From Bacteroidia bacterium (lineage in GTDB: Bacteria > Bacteroidota > Bacteroidia > Bacteroidales > CAJPTX01): 10,478 nt of DNA. The notes beneath the pieces were generated by a model. It made no database searches. It was given only the letters and a program-made list of their open reading frames with translations, and was not told the origin of the DNA. Made by a program: the position numbers and the translations under genes. How positions within the stretch are numbered: the stretch's first letter is position 1; every line of letters starts with the position of its first letter. Positions 1 through 8,111 of this stretch are shown here, piece by piece. The DNA is taken from the NCBI GenBank assembly GCA_905373665.1, contig CAJPTV010000080.1, positions 1 to 10,478 on the forward strand, read 5' to 3'.

Positions 1-18
1 CACATAGTGCCGAGTTGC

Positions 19-47
19 GGGTGTAGCACGCTACACCCCTACAGGGG
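19..47. repeat. Short hairpin at the left edge, member of a possible dispersed repeat
   Basis: Bases 19-27 (GGGTGTAGC) and 30-38 (GCTACACCC) are perfect reverse complements, giving a tight hairpin. A second, overlapping hairpin is possible from CCCC at 36-39 and GGGG at 44-47, so the two compete for bases 36-38. Bases 25-43 match 8211-8229 at 16 of 19 positions, all three differences being transitions, which suggests both are diverged copies of one intergenic repeat. No coding region supports this stretch. It may belong to a larger element or to a neighbouring gene's leader outside the window. Confidence 0.45.
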
Positions 48-80
48 ACTGGGAAGGTTACAGTATTGTCTTTTAACACA

Positions 81-117
81 TTTATGGGCTCGTAGCCTTA
101 AGCTGCGAGCCCATAAA
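81..117 (-). terminator. Hairpin downstream of the macroglobulin gene, probable transcript end
   Basis: A perfect 12-bp inverted repeat (81-92 TTTATGGGCTCG with 106-117) encloses a 13-base centre that can add three more pairs (94-96 with 102-104) after one mismatch. It begins 23 bases past the macroglobulin stop codon at 141-143, where a terminator is expected. Reading on the minus strand, the stem is followed by TGTGTTAAAA rather than a clean U-run, so it may be a weak intrinsic terminator or a 3' end-protecting hairpin. The hairpin is seen directly; termination is inferred. Confidence 0.6.
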
Positions 118-140
118 CGATTCAATACGAGAATGTGCGT

Positions 141-3100
141 CTATCTTACTACCTGTACACGCCCACCAGCCGTCGAAGCATTCACCTCGCCATCATACAT
201 CGCTTGGCAAGAGGTAGGCGGTAACTGGAACGAACCACGGTACGAAGCATTCACGACGAAGTAGAAGGTCTTCGAGTAGCCCGCACCAAGGTCGAAATAA
301 GTAAAGACACGGTCATCACGGAAATCCTGATAGATAGACTCCGAACTCTCAAAGTTCGAGTCGCCCTCCATCCGCGTGTTACGTAGTTCCCAACCCGAGG
401 GGGCTGCGTAGGTCAAGGCAAGCTGCGTCAAATCGCCCTTGTAGCCAGAATTACGCACCGTAACTCGCGCTACGAATTCCTGCCCCTGCGTCACCGTACT
501 CGGGTCGAGACTATTACCGCTAAGGGTGAGATAGGTTACCGCACACTCTAGGTTGTTAGAGGTTGCCGTCACCTCGCTGGAATAAGGCACACCCACCGTG
601 GTAACGGTTACGAAAACCGCCCCCTTACTTTCATTCTTAAAGGTAACGTCCGCCGGACTACCATTCAGACTATAGGTGACAGCAGCCGTCGGGAGCTCGG
701 TCTCCAGCTTCGTATTCTGGTTACGACAAGATACTTCTCCGCGCACACCATCAGCTGCAAGCTTAGACTCCTTCGCAAACTGCGAAACCGCGAGCATCGC
801 AAAACCGATTTCCTGCGTGCTGAGCCACTTCGCCCCCGACATCTCCTTCGCTATCGATTGGAGTAACTCTACTGCTTGCTCCGTCTTACGCAGACGCGTC
901 AAACTTTCGAGCAACATCGCCTTGTCGCGCAACAACGAACCGAAGCTGGTGTAGAGATCTGGCGTACTTACTTCCGTACTCAACGAAGCGATGAGCTTCT
1001 CCCCTGCACTCTTCGCGCCCGCCACCTCATAAGCAGTAGCCAAACGCCAACGAGCGGCCACGGAGAGGTTCTCTACATCGCGGAGACGATTCATTACGCC
1101 CATCTGCGCATTCCCCGAAAGCGCCAAGGTGTAGAGACGGTAAGCTTGCGTGAGGTCTGTATTGTCATACGCACGCTTGGGCGACCAGCTGTTTGCCTCG
1201 TTCTGTTGATAACGCTTCCACCCCGAAAGGATGTTGGGCGAGACATTGTAACCGCGCTTCTTAGCCTCCTGTAGGAAGTGCCCTATGTAAGAGGTAGCCC
1301 AGTAGTTCGGCGTCGACATGTTCGGCCATAGCGTGAACCCTCCGTTAGGCAACTGGAACTGTGCCACACGTGCGATAAATGCCTTCACTTGCTTGGTCAG
1401 CGTATCCTTCTCGGCTGGCGTAACTGGCGCAAGCTCCGGATAGAGCATCTGTACAAAGGCACGCGAGGTCTGCTGTTCGAGACAAGCGTGTGGGTAACTT
1501 ACCATATAGCTGAGCTTGTCGCGGAGCGAAAGGGCAGGCAGACTACTCACTTCCACCTCACAGCTCTTCACGTCGATATTGCCAAACTCAGCGGCACTCA
1601 CCGTCACACTCTTGCCCGCTTCCACACGCTTCACCTCCGTGCGGCGTATCTCTGGGTTCGGGTTACGCACCTCAACCGCCACGGCGTATTCTGAGCGTTC
1701 GCCGTTCCCTTCGGCTATCACCTTCACAGTCGCAATCCCCGTCTTCTGGGTCGTGCGTACACGGAAGTTCACCACTTGGTCACCTTCGCCCTTAAAGGAG
1801 ATAGCCTCTTGCGCATTGCCCGTAACCTGCAGTAGGTCATTGGTCTCAAGACGTACGGATACGGACTGTACATTCTTCTTCATCGCAAAGACCGTCGCAG
1901 GCAATACGAAATCTTCGTTCGGCGCAAGGATACGCGGCAGGGTCGCCTGTACCATCAGGGCATTGCGAACCGCCATCGTCTGTTCGCTCGAACCATAAGC
2001 CCCTTGGTTCGCTGCCACCGCCATGATACGCACCGACCCGACATAGTTCGGCATTTGGAAGCTAATCTTCTTCGTCTCCTTCGCTCCGATGTCAAACGGA
2101 CCGAAGTAACGGACGATCGGGGTAAAGCGGTTAGACAACGGATTGTCTTCTGCCACATCGCCCATCTTCATCGACATCTCTTCCATGCCCCCACCGACAC
2201 TCAACACCCCGGCGATGCGTCCAGCGTAAGCACCGATCACATTGTCAAAGAGGTCCATCGTATTCACACCAAGCGCTTGACGCTCAAAGAAGAATTTCCA
2301 TGGGTCTGGGGTGCGGAAGTTGGTAAGGTCAAGCAACCCCTCGTCTACCACGGCGAGCGAGAAGCTCATCGCTTTACCACTCTTTTCCTTTACAGAAAGT
2401 TCGACTTGCGACTCTGGACGCACCTCGCTCGGCGCATCAATCACAGGCTCAAGGCGCGACTCTGGGTTTTCTACCATAAGGGGGATAGCCCCATACATAC
2501 GCAAGGGTAAGTCATTGGCCGTCTGCCCGTAGGGTTGCAACAAGGTAACGTTCGCATAGACGTTGGGCGCCATATCGCCCGTAATCGGAAGCTTCAGGCG
2601 CGTCTCACCCGCCGTAGCCTCTACCCATTCGCTCTTGAGCACCGAAGCGCCATTTTCTACGGAGAGCAGGAGCGTCCCGCCCAAGGGGGTCGGTACGGTG
2701 ATCTCTGCCGTTTCACCCGTTTTGTACTTCTGCTTGTCTGCCGTAAGCGCCAAGACTGTAGAGCCGCTCATCGCACGATCTGCGGTGCGCTCGCGCGATG
2801 CGGGCCAATCCCAGTACACGACATCTGCCGCCACGTGTCCACTCTCTGTGTTAACCACCCGAACGAGGTAACGACCCCAAGACGGATAATCTACCCGCAC
2901 GTTAAAGTTCGCCGAGCCACTTCCATCGGAATAGAGGTCGCCCGAGGTGACGAGGTTCGCCGAGCGAGAGTTGATATAGCTAGCGAGGTCGTAGGTAGAA
3001 TGCTCCCACCACCAACTCCAAGCGAGTTTGTAGACGGCATACTTGAGGTGTTGGTTCGATAGCGGTTGTCCGTATTCGTCGACAGCCACTACCGTGAACT

Positions 3101-5702
3101 TCTGGTCTTTGTCGGTCTCGATATAGTAGTGGTCAGACTTCGGTTGTTTTAGTCCGACATACGCCGTATAGGGCGAGAGCTTCTTCGAGCTGATGTTCAT
3201 GCTATAATCGCCCCCGTCTTCGTGCACACGCGTACGGAAGGTCGCATTCAGCATCCCCGATGCCCCTTGTACCGAACGGATAAAGAGCGATGAGCGACAC
3301 TCGCCATTCTCGTCAAGACGTTCGTCCGCAGCCTCAAATTCGTAGGACTCAAACTCCTTAGAGATGTCTGTAAAGACATAATCATCATACCCCTTAAACG
3401 AGGTTGCCGCAGCCGAAAGACGTACTGTGATGTCTGCCTTTAAGTTACGCGCAGGCGCGCCGTGCAACCAGTGGCTCTCGAGTTGGAAATTGGAGCGTTG
3501 GTCAGCACGCAAGATCTCATCCACAAAGGTCAAGTTCACCTTCAAGCGGTTCGGCTTTACCGTCTCCACGCGCAAACTCTTAGAGAAACGCGCCTTACCC
3601 ACCGTCGCAACCAAATTGTAAGACCCCGTGGGGGCATCTGGTGCCGTAACAGGCGAGTAGCTATACATATTGAACGGATTGCCTGGAGCGACCTTCCGAT
3701 CGACCATCTGCCCACGCGAGTTGTAGAGCGTAAACTCCACAGGGTGGTTCTCGGGGAGCGACTGGAGCTTATCTTCCAGAATAAGGGTTAGGTGGAGCGT
3801 ATCGCCTGGACGCCATACACCACGTTCCCCATAGAGGTAGCCTTGCAACCCACGCTTCAGGACATTCCCCCCTACGTCAAACGTAGAATAAGAAAGAGCA
3901 TTCTGTTGCTGCACAGGCAAATAGGAACGCTGTACGCCCTGCTGTGCAATCACGAGGAACGGGTCGCGCCCTTCCATCGCTTCAAACTCCGCCATACCGT
4001 TCGCATCCGAAGTGCCCGAACCGAGCTCCTGCAACTGATAGTCTAAAAGCTTGAGTTCCACCCCAGAAAGCGGCTTCCCTTCCGTAAGGCTCGTAGCAAA
4101 CACGCGCAGCGAGGCGTTGCCATTGCGCTTACCGATCAGCCCGATATTGGAAACAAGGATGTTCGTCGACTTCTTGCCACGATAGTGGTAGTAGTAGTCA
4201 TGGCAGGGATTGTCGCGCTCGTTCCAATCGTAGTCATAATCTTCGTAATCGTATCCATAATCATCGTCATACGAAGCCTCGTGTACGGGGATGTTTTCCA
4301 ACGGGATAATTTCCAACTGCTCATCGCAGCCATAGTCTGCCAAGCAACGGCGCATACTGAGGGTGACGCGATACATCGCTCCAGGCTCTACCTGTATCAC
4401 TTGGCTTAGGTCAAGGGCATAGACATTGTCTTTCTTCCCCGTCGCTAACCCTTCGAGCATCAAAGTTTTACGGAAGATGGAGCGCCCCACACGACGCAAC
4501 TCACTGACGTAGGAGCCCCCCAACGAGTTGTTTTGGAAGTACTGCCCCATGTTGCTCTCAAAGATCTGGTATACTTCGACGTCTACCCCCTTGAGCCCCA
4601 CAGCACGGAAGGGGATCTGCACTTGTCCTGTAGCGGGCAGAATCGTCCCCGATTGCAAGAACTCTACATTCGGCTTGTTGCCCGTATATTCTATCTTGAA
4701 GTCTTGGTCTTTGGTAAGACGCTCGCCAGAAAAAGAACGAATCCCTTGCGCGAAGGTAATCTCATACTCCCCTTCGAGGTGGTTGCCAAAATAGACGTCC
4801 ATGACGTTACCGTCAATCTTTACACGGATGTCTTTGAGGTTCTCGCCGTAGACCATACCACGGAAATCTTGCGCGGGGTCTAACGGACGTGAGAAGAAGA
4901 CGCGGAGCGACTGCTGCTCCTCTTCTCTTTCATAGCCGCCGTAGACCATAAAGGATTCGTAGGCTGGGTAATGCACCGTTTCGTCCAAATCGTTATCTAT
5001 CTCTAGGTGCTTGCCGTCAAAGCTCAAGACGCAATCCTTTTCGCCCGAAAGGGGTTCGGAGATAATCCGAAAGTCTCGTTCCGTCACCCCCTGCTCTACT
5101 TCCACGCCGACTGCGTTTCCGCCCTGTTTCAACGAGAGCCCCTTCTTGACCTCCTCCACAGAGACTACGTCGGCAAACGATATCTCTGCATGGAGACGCG
5201 CCTGAACGCTCGATCCCTTCGCCTCTAGGTGTACGTAGCTCTCTTTGGAGAAAGCAGCGTTCTGGCGAATGGTTTGAAACGAATAGACGAACTCCATTGC
5301 TTCCTTGGGGAGGTTCTCAAAGAGATCCTCAAGGGCAACATGCACTTCGTAGAGCTGATCCGACTCGAGCCCCTCCTCGGGAGTAAACTCCAGCGTCCGC
5401 GCGTTCGTCCACAAGAGCGTCCCTTTTACCTTAGGCGAGAGCTTCAAAAGCCCCTTATCTGCTGGCTGCCCGATGCTCCCCTCTGGTGCAACATCACGCG
5501 CAAAGACGACCTGAATGGAGCTCGTCTTAGAAATCACCCCCGCCGTATAAGCCGAAATGTAGGGTTGGATGTTGAACGTGGAGTGCACCCCACGCGTGCC
5601 TCGTCCGCGGTAGAATATCGCCGCTAGGATAAAGGCACTTAAAACGAGCGCAATAGCCCCGTAAGCCATCAACGCACGTTTCGTCAAGTACTTGTTGCCC
5701 AT
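141..5702 (-). CDS. Alpha-2-macroglobulin family protein with thioester (YfhM-like), 1853 aa
   Basis: Bacterial alpha-2-macroglobulins are periplasmic protease traps. A protease cuts a bait segment, and the protein then closes and binds it covalently through a Cys-Gln thioester. The start at 5702 is immediately followed by a positively charged N-terminus and one hydrophobic segment (about residues 11-31). There is no lipobox cysteine and no clear cleavage site, so it is probably a signal anchor. Macroglobulin-like beta domains follow to about residue 1100. They include a repeat-type domain at about 513-575, the family motif GERGVWRPGD at 625-634, and a tryptophan cluster at 895-899. The central segment AVVDEGLLDLT (1117-1127) leads into a probable bait-like stretch rich in Gly, Met, Glu and Asp (about 1168-1194), then the A2M domain (about 1195-1265). 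The thioester motif CLEQ is intact at 1407-1410 (Cys codon 1482-1484), within a helical thioester domain of about 1395-1660. A C-terminal receptor-like beta domain spans about 1725-1853. An unusual Asp/Tyr-rich stretch lies at 478-507. The gene starts 21 bp after asd with no terminator between, so co-transcription is likely. No pbpC partner is visible in the window. Confidence 0.93.
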   Translation of the reverse strand: MGNKYLTKRALMAYGAIALVLSAFILAAIFYRGRGTRGVHSTFNIQPYISAYTAGVISKTSSIQVVFARDVAPEGSIGQPADKGLLKLSPKVKGTLLWTNARTLEFTPEEGLESDQLYEVHVALEDLFENLPKEAMEFVYSFQTIRQNAAFSKESYVHLEAKGSSVQARLHAEISFADVVSVEEVKKGLSLKQGGNAVGVEVEQGVTERDFRIISEPLSGEKDCVLSFDGKHLEIDNDLDETVHYPAYESFMVYGGYEREEEQQSLRVFFSRPLDPAQDFRGMVYGENLKDIRVKIDGNVMDVYFGNHLEGEYEITFAQGIRSFSGERLTKDQDFKIEYTGNKPNVEFLQSGTILPATGQVQIPFRAVGLKGVDVEVYQIFESNMGQYFQNNSLGGSYVSELRRVGRSIFRKTLMLEGLATGKKDNVYALDLSQVIQVEPGAMYRVTLSMRRCLADYGCDEQLEIIPLENIPVHEASYDDDYGYDYEDYDYDWNERDNPCHDYYYHYRGKKSTNILVSNIGLIGKRNGNASLRVFATSLTEGKPLSGVELKLLDYQLQELGSGTSDANGMAEFEAMEGRDPFLVIAQQGVQRSYLPVQQQNALSYSTFDVGGNVLKRGLQGYLYGERGVWRPGDTLHLTLILEDKLQSLPENHPVEFTLYNSRGQMVDRKVAPGNPFNMYSYSPVTAPDAPTGSYNLVATVGKARFSKSLRVETVKPNRLKVNLTFVDEILRADQRSNFQLESHWLHGAPARNLKADITVRLSAAATSFKGYDDYVFTDISKEFESYEFEAADERLDENGECRSSLFIRSVQGASGMLNATFRTRVHEDGGDYSMNISSKKLSPYTAYVGLKQPKSDHYYIETDKDQKFTVVAVDEYGQPLSNQHLKYAVYKLAWSWWWEHSTYDLASYINSRSANLVTSGDLYSDGSGSANFNVRVDYPSWGRYLVRVVNTESGHVAADVVYWDWPASRERTADRAMSGSTVLALTADKQKYKTGETAEITVPTPLGGTLLLSVENGASVLKSEWVEATAGETRLKLPITGDMAPNVYANVTLLQPYGQTANDLPLRMYGAIPLMVENPESRLEPVIDAPSEVRPESQVELSVKEKSGKAMSFSLAVVDEGLLDLTNFRTPDPWKFFFERQALGVNTMDLFDNVIGAYAGRIAGVLSVGGGMEEMSMKMGDVAEDNPLSNRFTPIVRYFGPFDIGAKETKKISFQMPNYVGSVRIMAVAANQGAYGSSEQTMAVRNALMVQATLPRILAPNEDFVLPATVFAMKKNVQSVSVRLETNDLLQVTGNAQEAISFKGEGDQVVNFRVRTTQKTGIATVKVIAEGNGERSEYAVAVEVRNPNPEIRRTEVKRVEAGKSVTVSAAEFGNIDVKSCEVEVSSLPALSLRDKLSYMVSYPHACLEQQTSRAFVQMLYPELAPVTPAEKDTLTKQVKAFIARVAQFQLPNGGFTLWPNMSTPNYWATSYIGHFLQEAKKRGYNVSPNILSGWKRYQQNEANSWSPKRAYDNTDLTQAYRLYTLALSGNAQMGVMNRLRDVENLSVAARWRLATAYEVAGAKSAGEKLIASLSTEVSTPDLYTSFGSLLRDKAMLLESLTRLRKTEQAVELLQSIAKEMSGAKWLSTQEIGFAMLAVSQFAKESKLAADGVRGEVSCRNQNTKLETELPTAAVTYSLNGSPADVTFKNESKGAVFVTVTTVGVPYSSEVTATSNNLECAVTYLTLSGNSLDPSTVTQGQEFVARVTVRNSGYKGDLTQLALTYAAPSGWELRNTRMEGDSNFESSESIYQDFRDDRVFTYFDLGAGYSKTFYFVVNASYRGSFQLPPTSCQAMYDGEVNASTAGGRVQVVR

Positions 5703-5723
5703 AATGTGTAGTTGTTTATGTAA

Positions 5724-6722
5724 TTACGAAATAAAAGCTCGTTGTCTTAACAATTCGACTATCTGCACCGCATTCGTCGCCGCGCCCTTGCGGATATTGT
5801 CCGCCACGACCCAAAGATTCAGCGCATTCTCTCCCACAGCAAGGTCATAACGAATGCGCCCCACAAAGACCTCTGGCGACCCTTGCGCAAGACGCGCTAA
5901 GGGGTAAATATGCTCCTGCGGCGAATCTTGCAGCACAACCCCCAGCGTATTACCGAGAAGCTCACGTACGTCGGCAAGCGACACGGGCATATCGAACTCC
6001 GCCGAAATAGCTTCCGAATGACCACCCCACACGGGGACGCGCACCGCAGTTGCCGAGACGGGGAGCGCCGGCAGCTCGAAGATCTTACGGGTCTCGTTCA
6101 CCAGCTTCATCTCCTCCTTGGTGTAACCATTCTCGAGGAAGTCATCGCACTGCGGGATGCAATTAAGGTCTATCGGGTGCGGATACGCGGGGTGCTCCAC
6201 GAGACTCCCCTCACGCTCATTACGAAGCTGGGCAATCCCCTTCATCCCCGACCCACTCACAGACTGGTAGGTCGTCACGTGCAACCTCCGAAGCCCATAA
6301 GCCCTGTGCAGGGGGGCTAAGACCATCACCATCTGGATGGTGCTACAATTGGGGTTGGCAATAATGTGCGCTTCGCGACGCAGTGCCTCGGCATTGATCT
6401 CAGGAACGATGAGCGGCACATCTTTGTGCATCCGCCACGCAGAGGAGTTATCGACCACGTACGCTCCCGCTGCTGCAAAGCGTTCGGCATATTCCAGCGA
6501 GATGGCACTTCCTGCAGCAAAAAGCACGACATCGGGGCACGCCGCCAGCACCTCGTCAATCGATTGTACCCGCAGGGTCTCTCCGCGGAATGCGATTTCC
6601 CGCCCACGGGAGCGCGACGAAGCGGCGAGGAGCAACTCGTACCCCCCAGTAAGAATGCGCTCGAGCTCCTCACACATCACAGAGCCCACCAGCCCAGTAG
6701 CCCCTACGACGGCTATTTTCAT
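5724..6722 (-). CDS. asd: Aspartate-semialdehyde dehydrogenase, 332 aa
   Basis: This cytoplasmic enzyme reduces L-4-aspartyl phosphate with NADPH to aspartate semialdehyde. That is the branch point to diaminopimelate and lysine, and to threonine and methionine. The nucleotide-binding loop GATGLVG is at residues 7-13. The catalytic cysteine is Cys126 in NPNCST, followed by SVSGSGMKG at 154-162. The catalytic histidine is His235 in VWGGHSE. The family-typical end, with VVADNIRKGAA at 305-315, is complete. Length fits the family. I chose the ATG at 6720-6722 because the Rossmann fold (MKIAVVGATG) begins there. The in-frame extension to 6782 would run through the promoter box and the terminator of the preceding gene. 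The gene is first in a probable two-gene unit with the macroglobulin gene 21 bp downstream. Nothing looks broken or transferred. Confidence 0.96.
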   Translation of the reverse strand: MKIAVVGATGLVGSVMCEELERILTGGYELLLAASSRSRGREIAFRGETLRVQSIDEVLAACPDVVLFAAGSAISLEYAERFAAAGAYVVDNSSAWRMHKDVPLIVPEINAEALRREAHIIANPNCSTIQMVMVLAPLHRAYGLRRLHVTTYQSVSGSGMKGIAQLRNEREGSLVEHPAYPHPIDLNCIPQCDDFLENGYTKEEMKLVNETRKIFELPALPVSATAVRVPVWGGHSEAISAEFDMPVSLADVRELLGNTLGVVLQDSPQEHIYPLARLAQGSPEVFVGRIRYDLAVGENALNLWVVADNIRKGAATNAVQIVELLRQRAFIS

Positions 6723-6749
6723 CAATGCTTCACTTTGTATCCAAACGTG

Positions 6750-6783
6750 CAAAAGTATAAAAAAATAGGCGACATCCACCAAA
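6750..6783 (-). promoter_or_regulatory. Candidate promoter of asd, Bacteroidota type
   Basis: On the minus strand, 6757-6750 reads TACTTTTG, a perfect match to the Bacteroidota -7 consensus TAnnTTTG. TTTG at 6783-6780 is a possible -33 element with 22 bp between, near the upper end of usual spacing. Transcription would begin near 6743-6745, giving a leader of about 20 bases before the asd ATG. The -33 candidate lies in the loop of the upstream gene's terminator, and the -7 box follows its T-run directly. Confidence 0.6.
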
Positions 6784-6798
6784 AAGGGATGTCGCCTA
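6759..6798 (-). terminator. Intrinsic terminator of the thioredoxin-like lipoprotein gene
   Basis: A perfect 12-bp stem (6766-6777 TAGGCGACATCC with 6787-6798) closes a 9-base loop. On the minus strand it is followed by seven consecutive Ts (6765-6759). It starts 21 bases after the stop codon at 6820-6822. This textbook rho-independent terminator separates the lipoprotein gene from asd and implies that asd has its own promoter. Confidence 0.9.
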
Positions 6799-6819
6799 AA
6801 AGATTTTTACAGCGTGGTA

Positions 6820-7962
6820 CTATTCCCACATCACATCCATACCCGCAGGCATGTTAAAGATCATATCCAGACGGGTGTCGATCTCTTCGTGCGGCATACT
6901 ACGACCGACGATCTTGCCCTTACCGTCAATGAGGACGTTGATCGGCAACCCAAGGCTGTTGTAACGGCGCATCGGGCTGTTGGGATCCATCATCTCGGTG
7001 TACACATAGTTGGTCTTCCAAGGCATCCCGAGCTTCGTAACCGCTTCCTTCCAAGCGTCTGCGCTCTGGTCTACCGACACGCAGAAGATTTCCAACCCCT
7101 TTGCCTTATACTTGTTGTAGATGTCAAAGAGCGCGGGCATCCCTTGCAAGCAACCTTTGCACCACGAAGCCCAAACCTCTACCAAGATGGGCTTACCCTT
7201 ACCAGCGAATTCGCTGAGGTGTACGCTGTCGCCCGTCATCGAAACCCCTGCGATGTCCACAAAAGGCTTGTTGCGTTGGAGGCGCGTCTCGATGTCGATA
7301 TACTCACGCACCTGCTTCATCAGGATGTGATCGTTGTAGGTAGGCTGCCATGTAGCGAGCCAATCCGCAAAGTCTTTCATCTGCTTCTCATCCTTGATAT
7401 CCAAGATTTGGAACAGGTTGAGCGCGTAGAGGTTGTTCGGATACTGCTTGATGATCGGGTAAACCTTTTCCTTAAACTGGCTGGTAAGGGCGTCTACCTT
7501 GCCGTCAAGCTCTTTCAAGCGCGCTTCCACCTCTGGGGTGATTTCCCCTTGCTCGAGCTTACGTTGTTCGTCCTTAAGAGGTACGAGTTCCTTCTCATAA
7601 TCAGCCTCTACGGCAGCATACGCATTGAAGAGTTCGGTGTTCGCCCCTTCGTACTTGCGCGGAGTTACCGTAGCGTCTACAGCAACAGGGGTCGAGCTAA
7701 GGTATACGGGCCAGAAGTTCATCTGCACCTCGATACCGTAGAGTCCGTCGGGTTCTTGTCTTTTGAAGACAATTTCGCCGCCCATCACCTTTGTCGTATC
7801 CACGTAGTCAGCATTTTCCTTTGACAGGTCGCGCAAGTAAGCGAGCGTCCCATCGGGTAGGTTGACCTTACTCGTTAGTTGTGCTTTCTTCTCTTGCTGC
7901 TGACAACCCACCATGCCAAAAAGAACAGCTGCCCCCAAAGACCATAAAACCAAACGCTTCAT
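6820..7962 (-). CDS. TlpA-like thiol-disulfide lipoprotein with N-terminal DUF4369 domain, 380 aa
   Basis: This is a thioredoxin-fold envelope protein of a type common in Bacteroidota, likely a thiol-disulfide oxidoreductase facing the periplasm. Residues 1-20 form a lipoprotein signal ending in MVGC, with Cys20 the expected lipidation site. The -3 Met is slightly off consensus. A DUF4369-like beta domain occupies about 25-105, including NLPDGTLAYL. A charged helical, coiled-coil-prone linker follows at about 112-165. The thioredoxin/TlpA domain begins near 235. Its active site is CKGC at 268-271, preceded by WASW, with the probable cis-proline Pro340 in GLPINVLID. I chose the ATG at 7960-7962 because the signal peptide starts there; a start at 8034 would add 24 residues that spoil the signal and would overlap the candidate promoter. 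It stands alone between its own promoter and terminator. Its substrate is unknown; related proteins act in cytochrome c maturation, redox repair or stress response. Confidence 0.9.
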   Translation of the reverse strand: MKRLVLWSLGAAVLFGMVGCQQQEKKAQLTSKVNLPDGTLAYLRDLSKENADYVDTTKVMGGEIVFKRQEPDGLYGIEVQMNFWPVYLSSTPVAVDATVTPRKYEGANTELFNAYAAVEADYEKELVPLKDEQRKLEQGEITPEVEARLKELDGKVDALTSQFKEKVYPIIKQYPNNLYALNLFQILDIKDEKQMKDFADWLATWQPTYNDHILMKQVREYIDIETRLQRNKPFVDIAGVSMTGDSVHLSEFAGKGKPILVEVWASWCKGCLQGMPALFDIYNKYKAKGLEIFCVSVDQSADAWKEAVTKLGMPWKTNYVYTEMMDPNSPMRRYNSLGLPINVLIDGKGKIVGRSMPHEEIDTRLDMIFNMPAGMDVMWE

Positions 7963-8007
7963 TCCTCTTAATTTATGAAATGTGTTTAGAGTGAAAAATC
8001 CGCACCG

Positions 8008-8054
8008 CGGACTCTGTGCCGCAAAATTACGCAAAATATTTAATCAAGAGTCCG
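8008..8054 (-). promoter_or_regulatory. Candidate promoter of the lipoprotein gene, flanked by an 8-bp dyad
   Basis: On the minus strand 8029-8022 reads TAATTTTG, matching the Bacteroidota -7 box TAnnTTTG exactly. No well-spaced -33 TTTG is present; the nearest TTG (8047-8045) is only 15 bp away. Transcription from here would give a leader of about 50 bases. A perfect 8-bp inverted repeat, CGGACTCT at 8008-8015 and AGAGTCCG at 8047-8054, brackets the box. It could be an operator or a leader stem, or chance. Confidence 0.45.
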
Positions 8055-8111
8055 AAAAATAGGGAAAGCCAACAGCCTCACCCAACAAAAGCGCACATCC
8101 ATAAAAAAGAT

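Noticed and set aside
4185..4409. Plus-strand frame encoding a hydrophobic Val/Ile-rich peptide that resembles a membrane segment
   Set aside because: It is the complement of the Asp/Tyr-rich codons of the macroglobulin (GAC/TAC read in reverse give Val/Ile), not an independent gene.
6723..6782. N-terminal extension of asd to a start at 6782
   Set aside because: It would place the asd start inside the upstream terminator stem and its promoter inside the coding region. The family's own N-terminus starts at 6722.
6814..7824. 336-codon open frame on the plus strand opposite the lipoprotein gene
   Set aside because: It lies fully antisense to a gene with clear domains and motifs. Its translation shows no family features and is explained by codon bias on the other strand.
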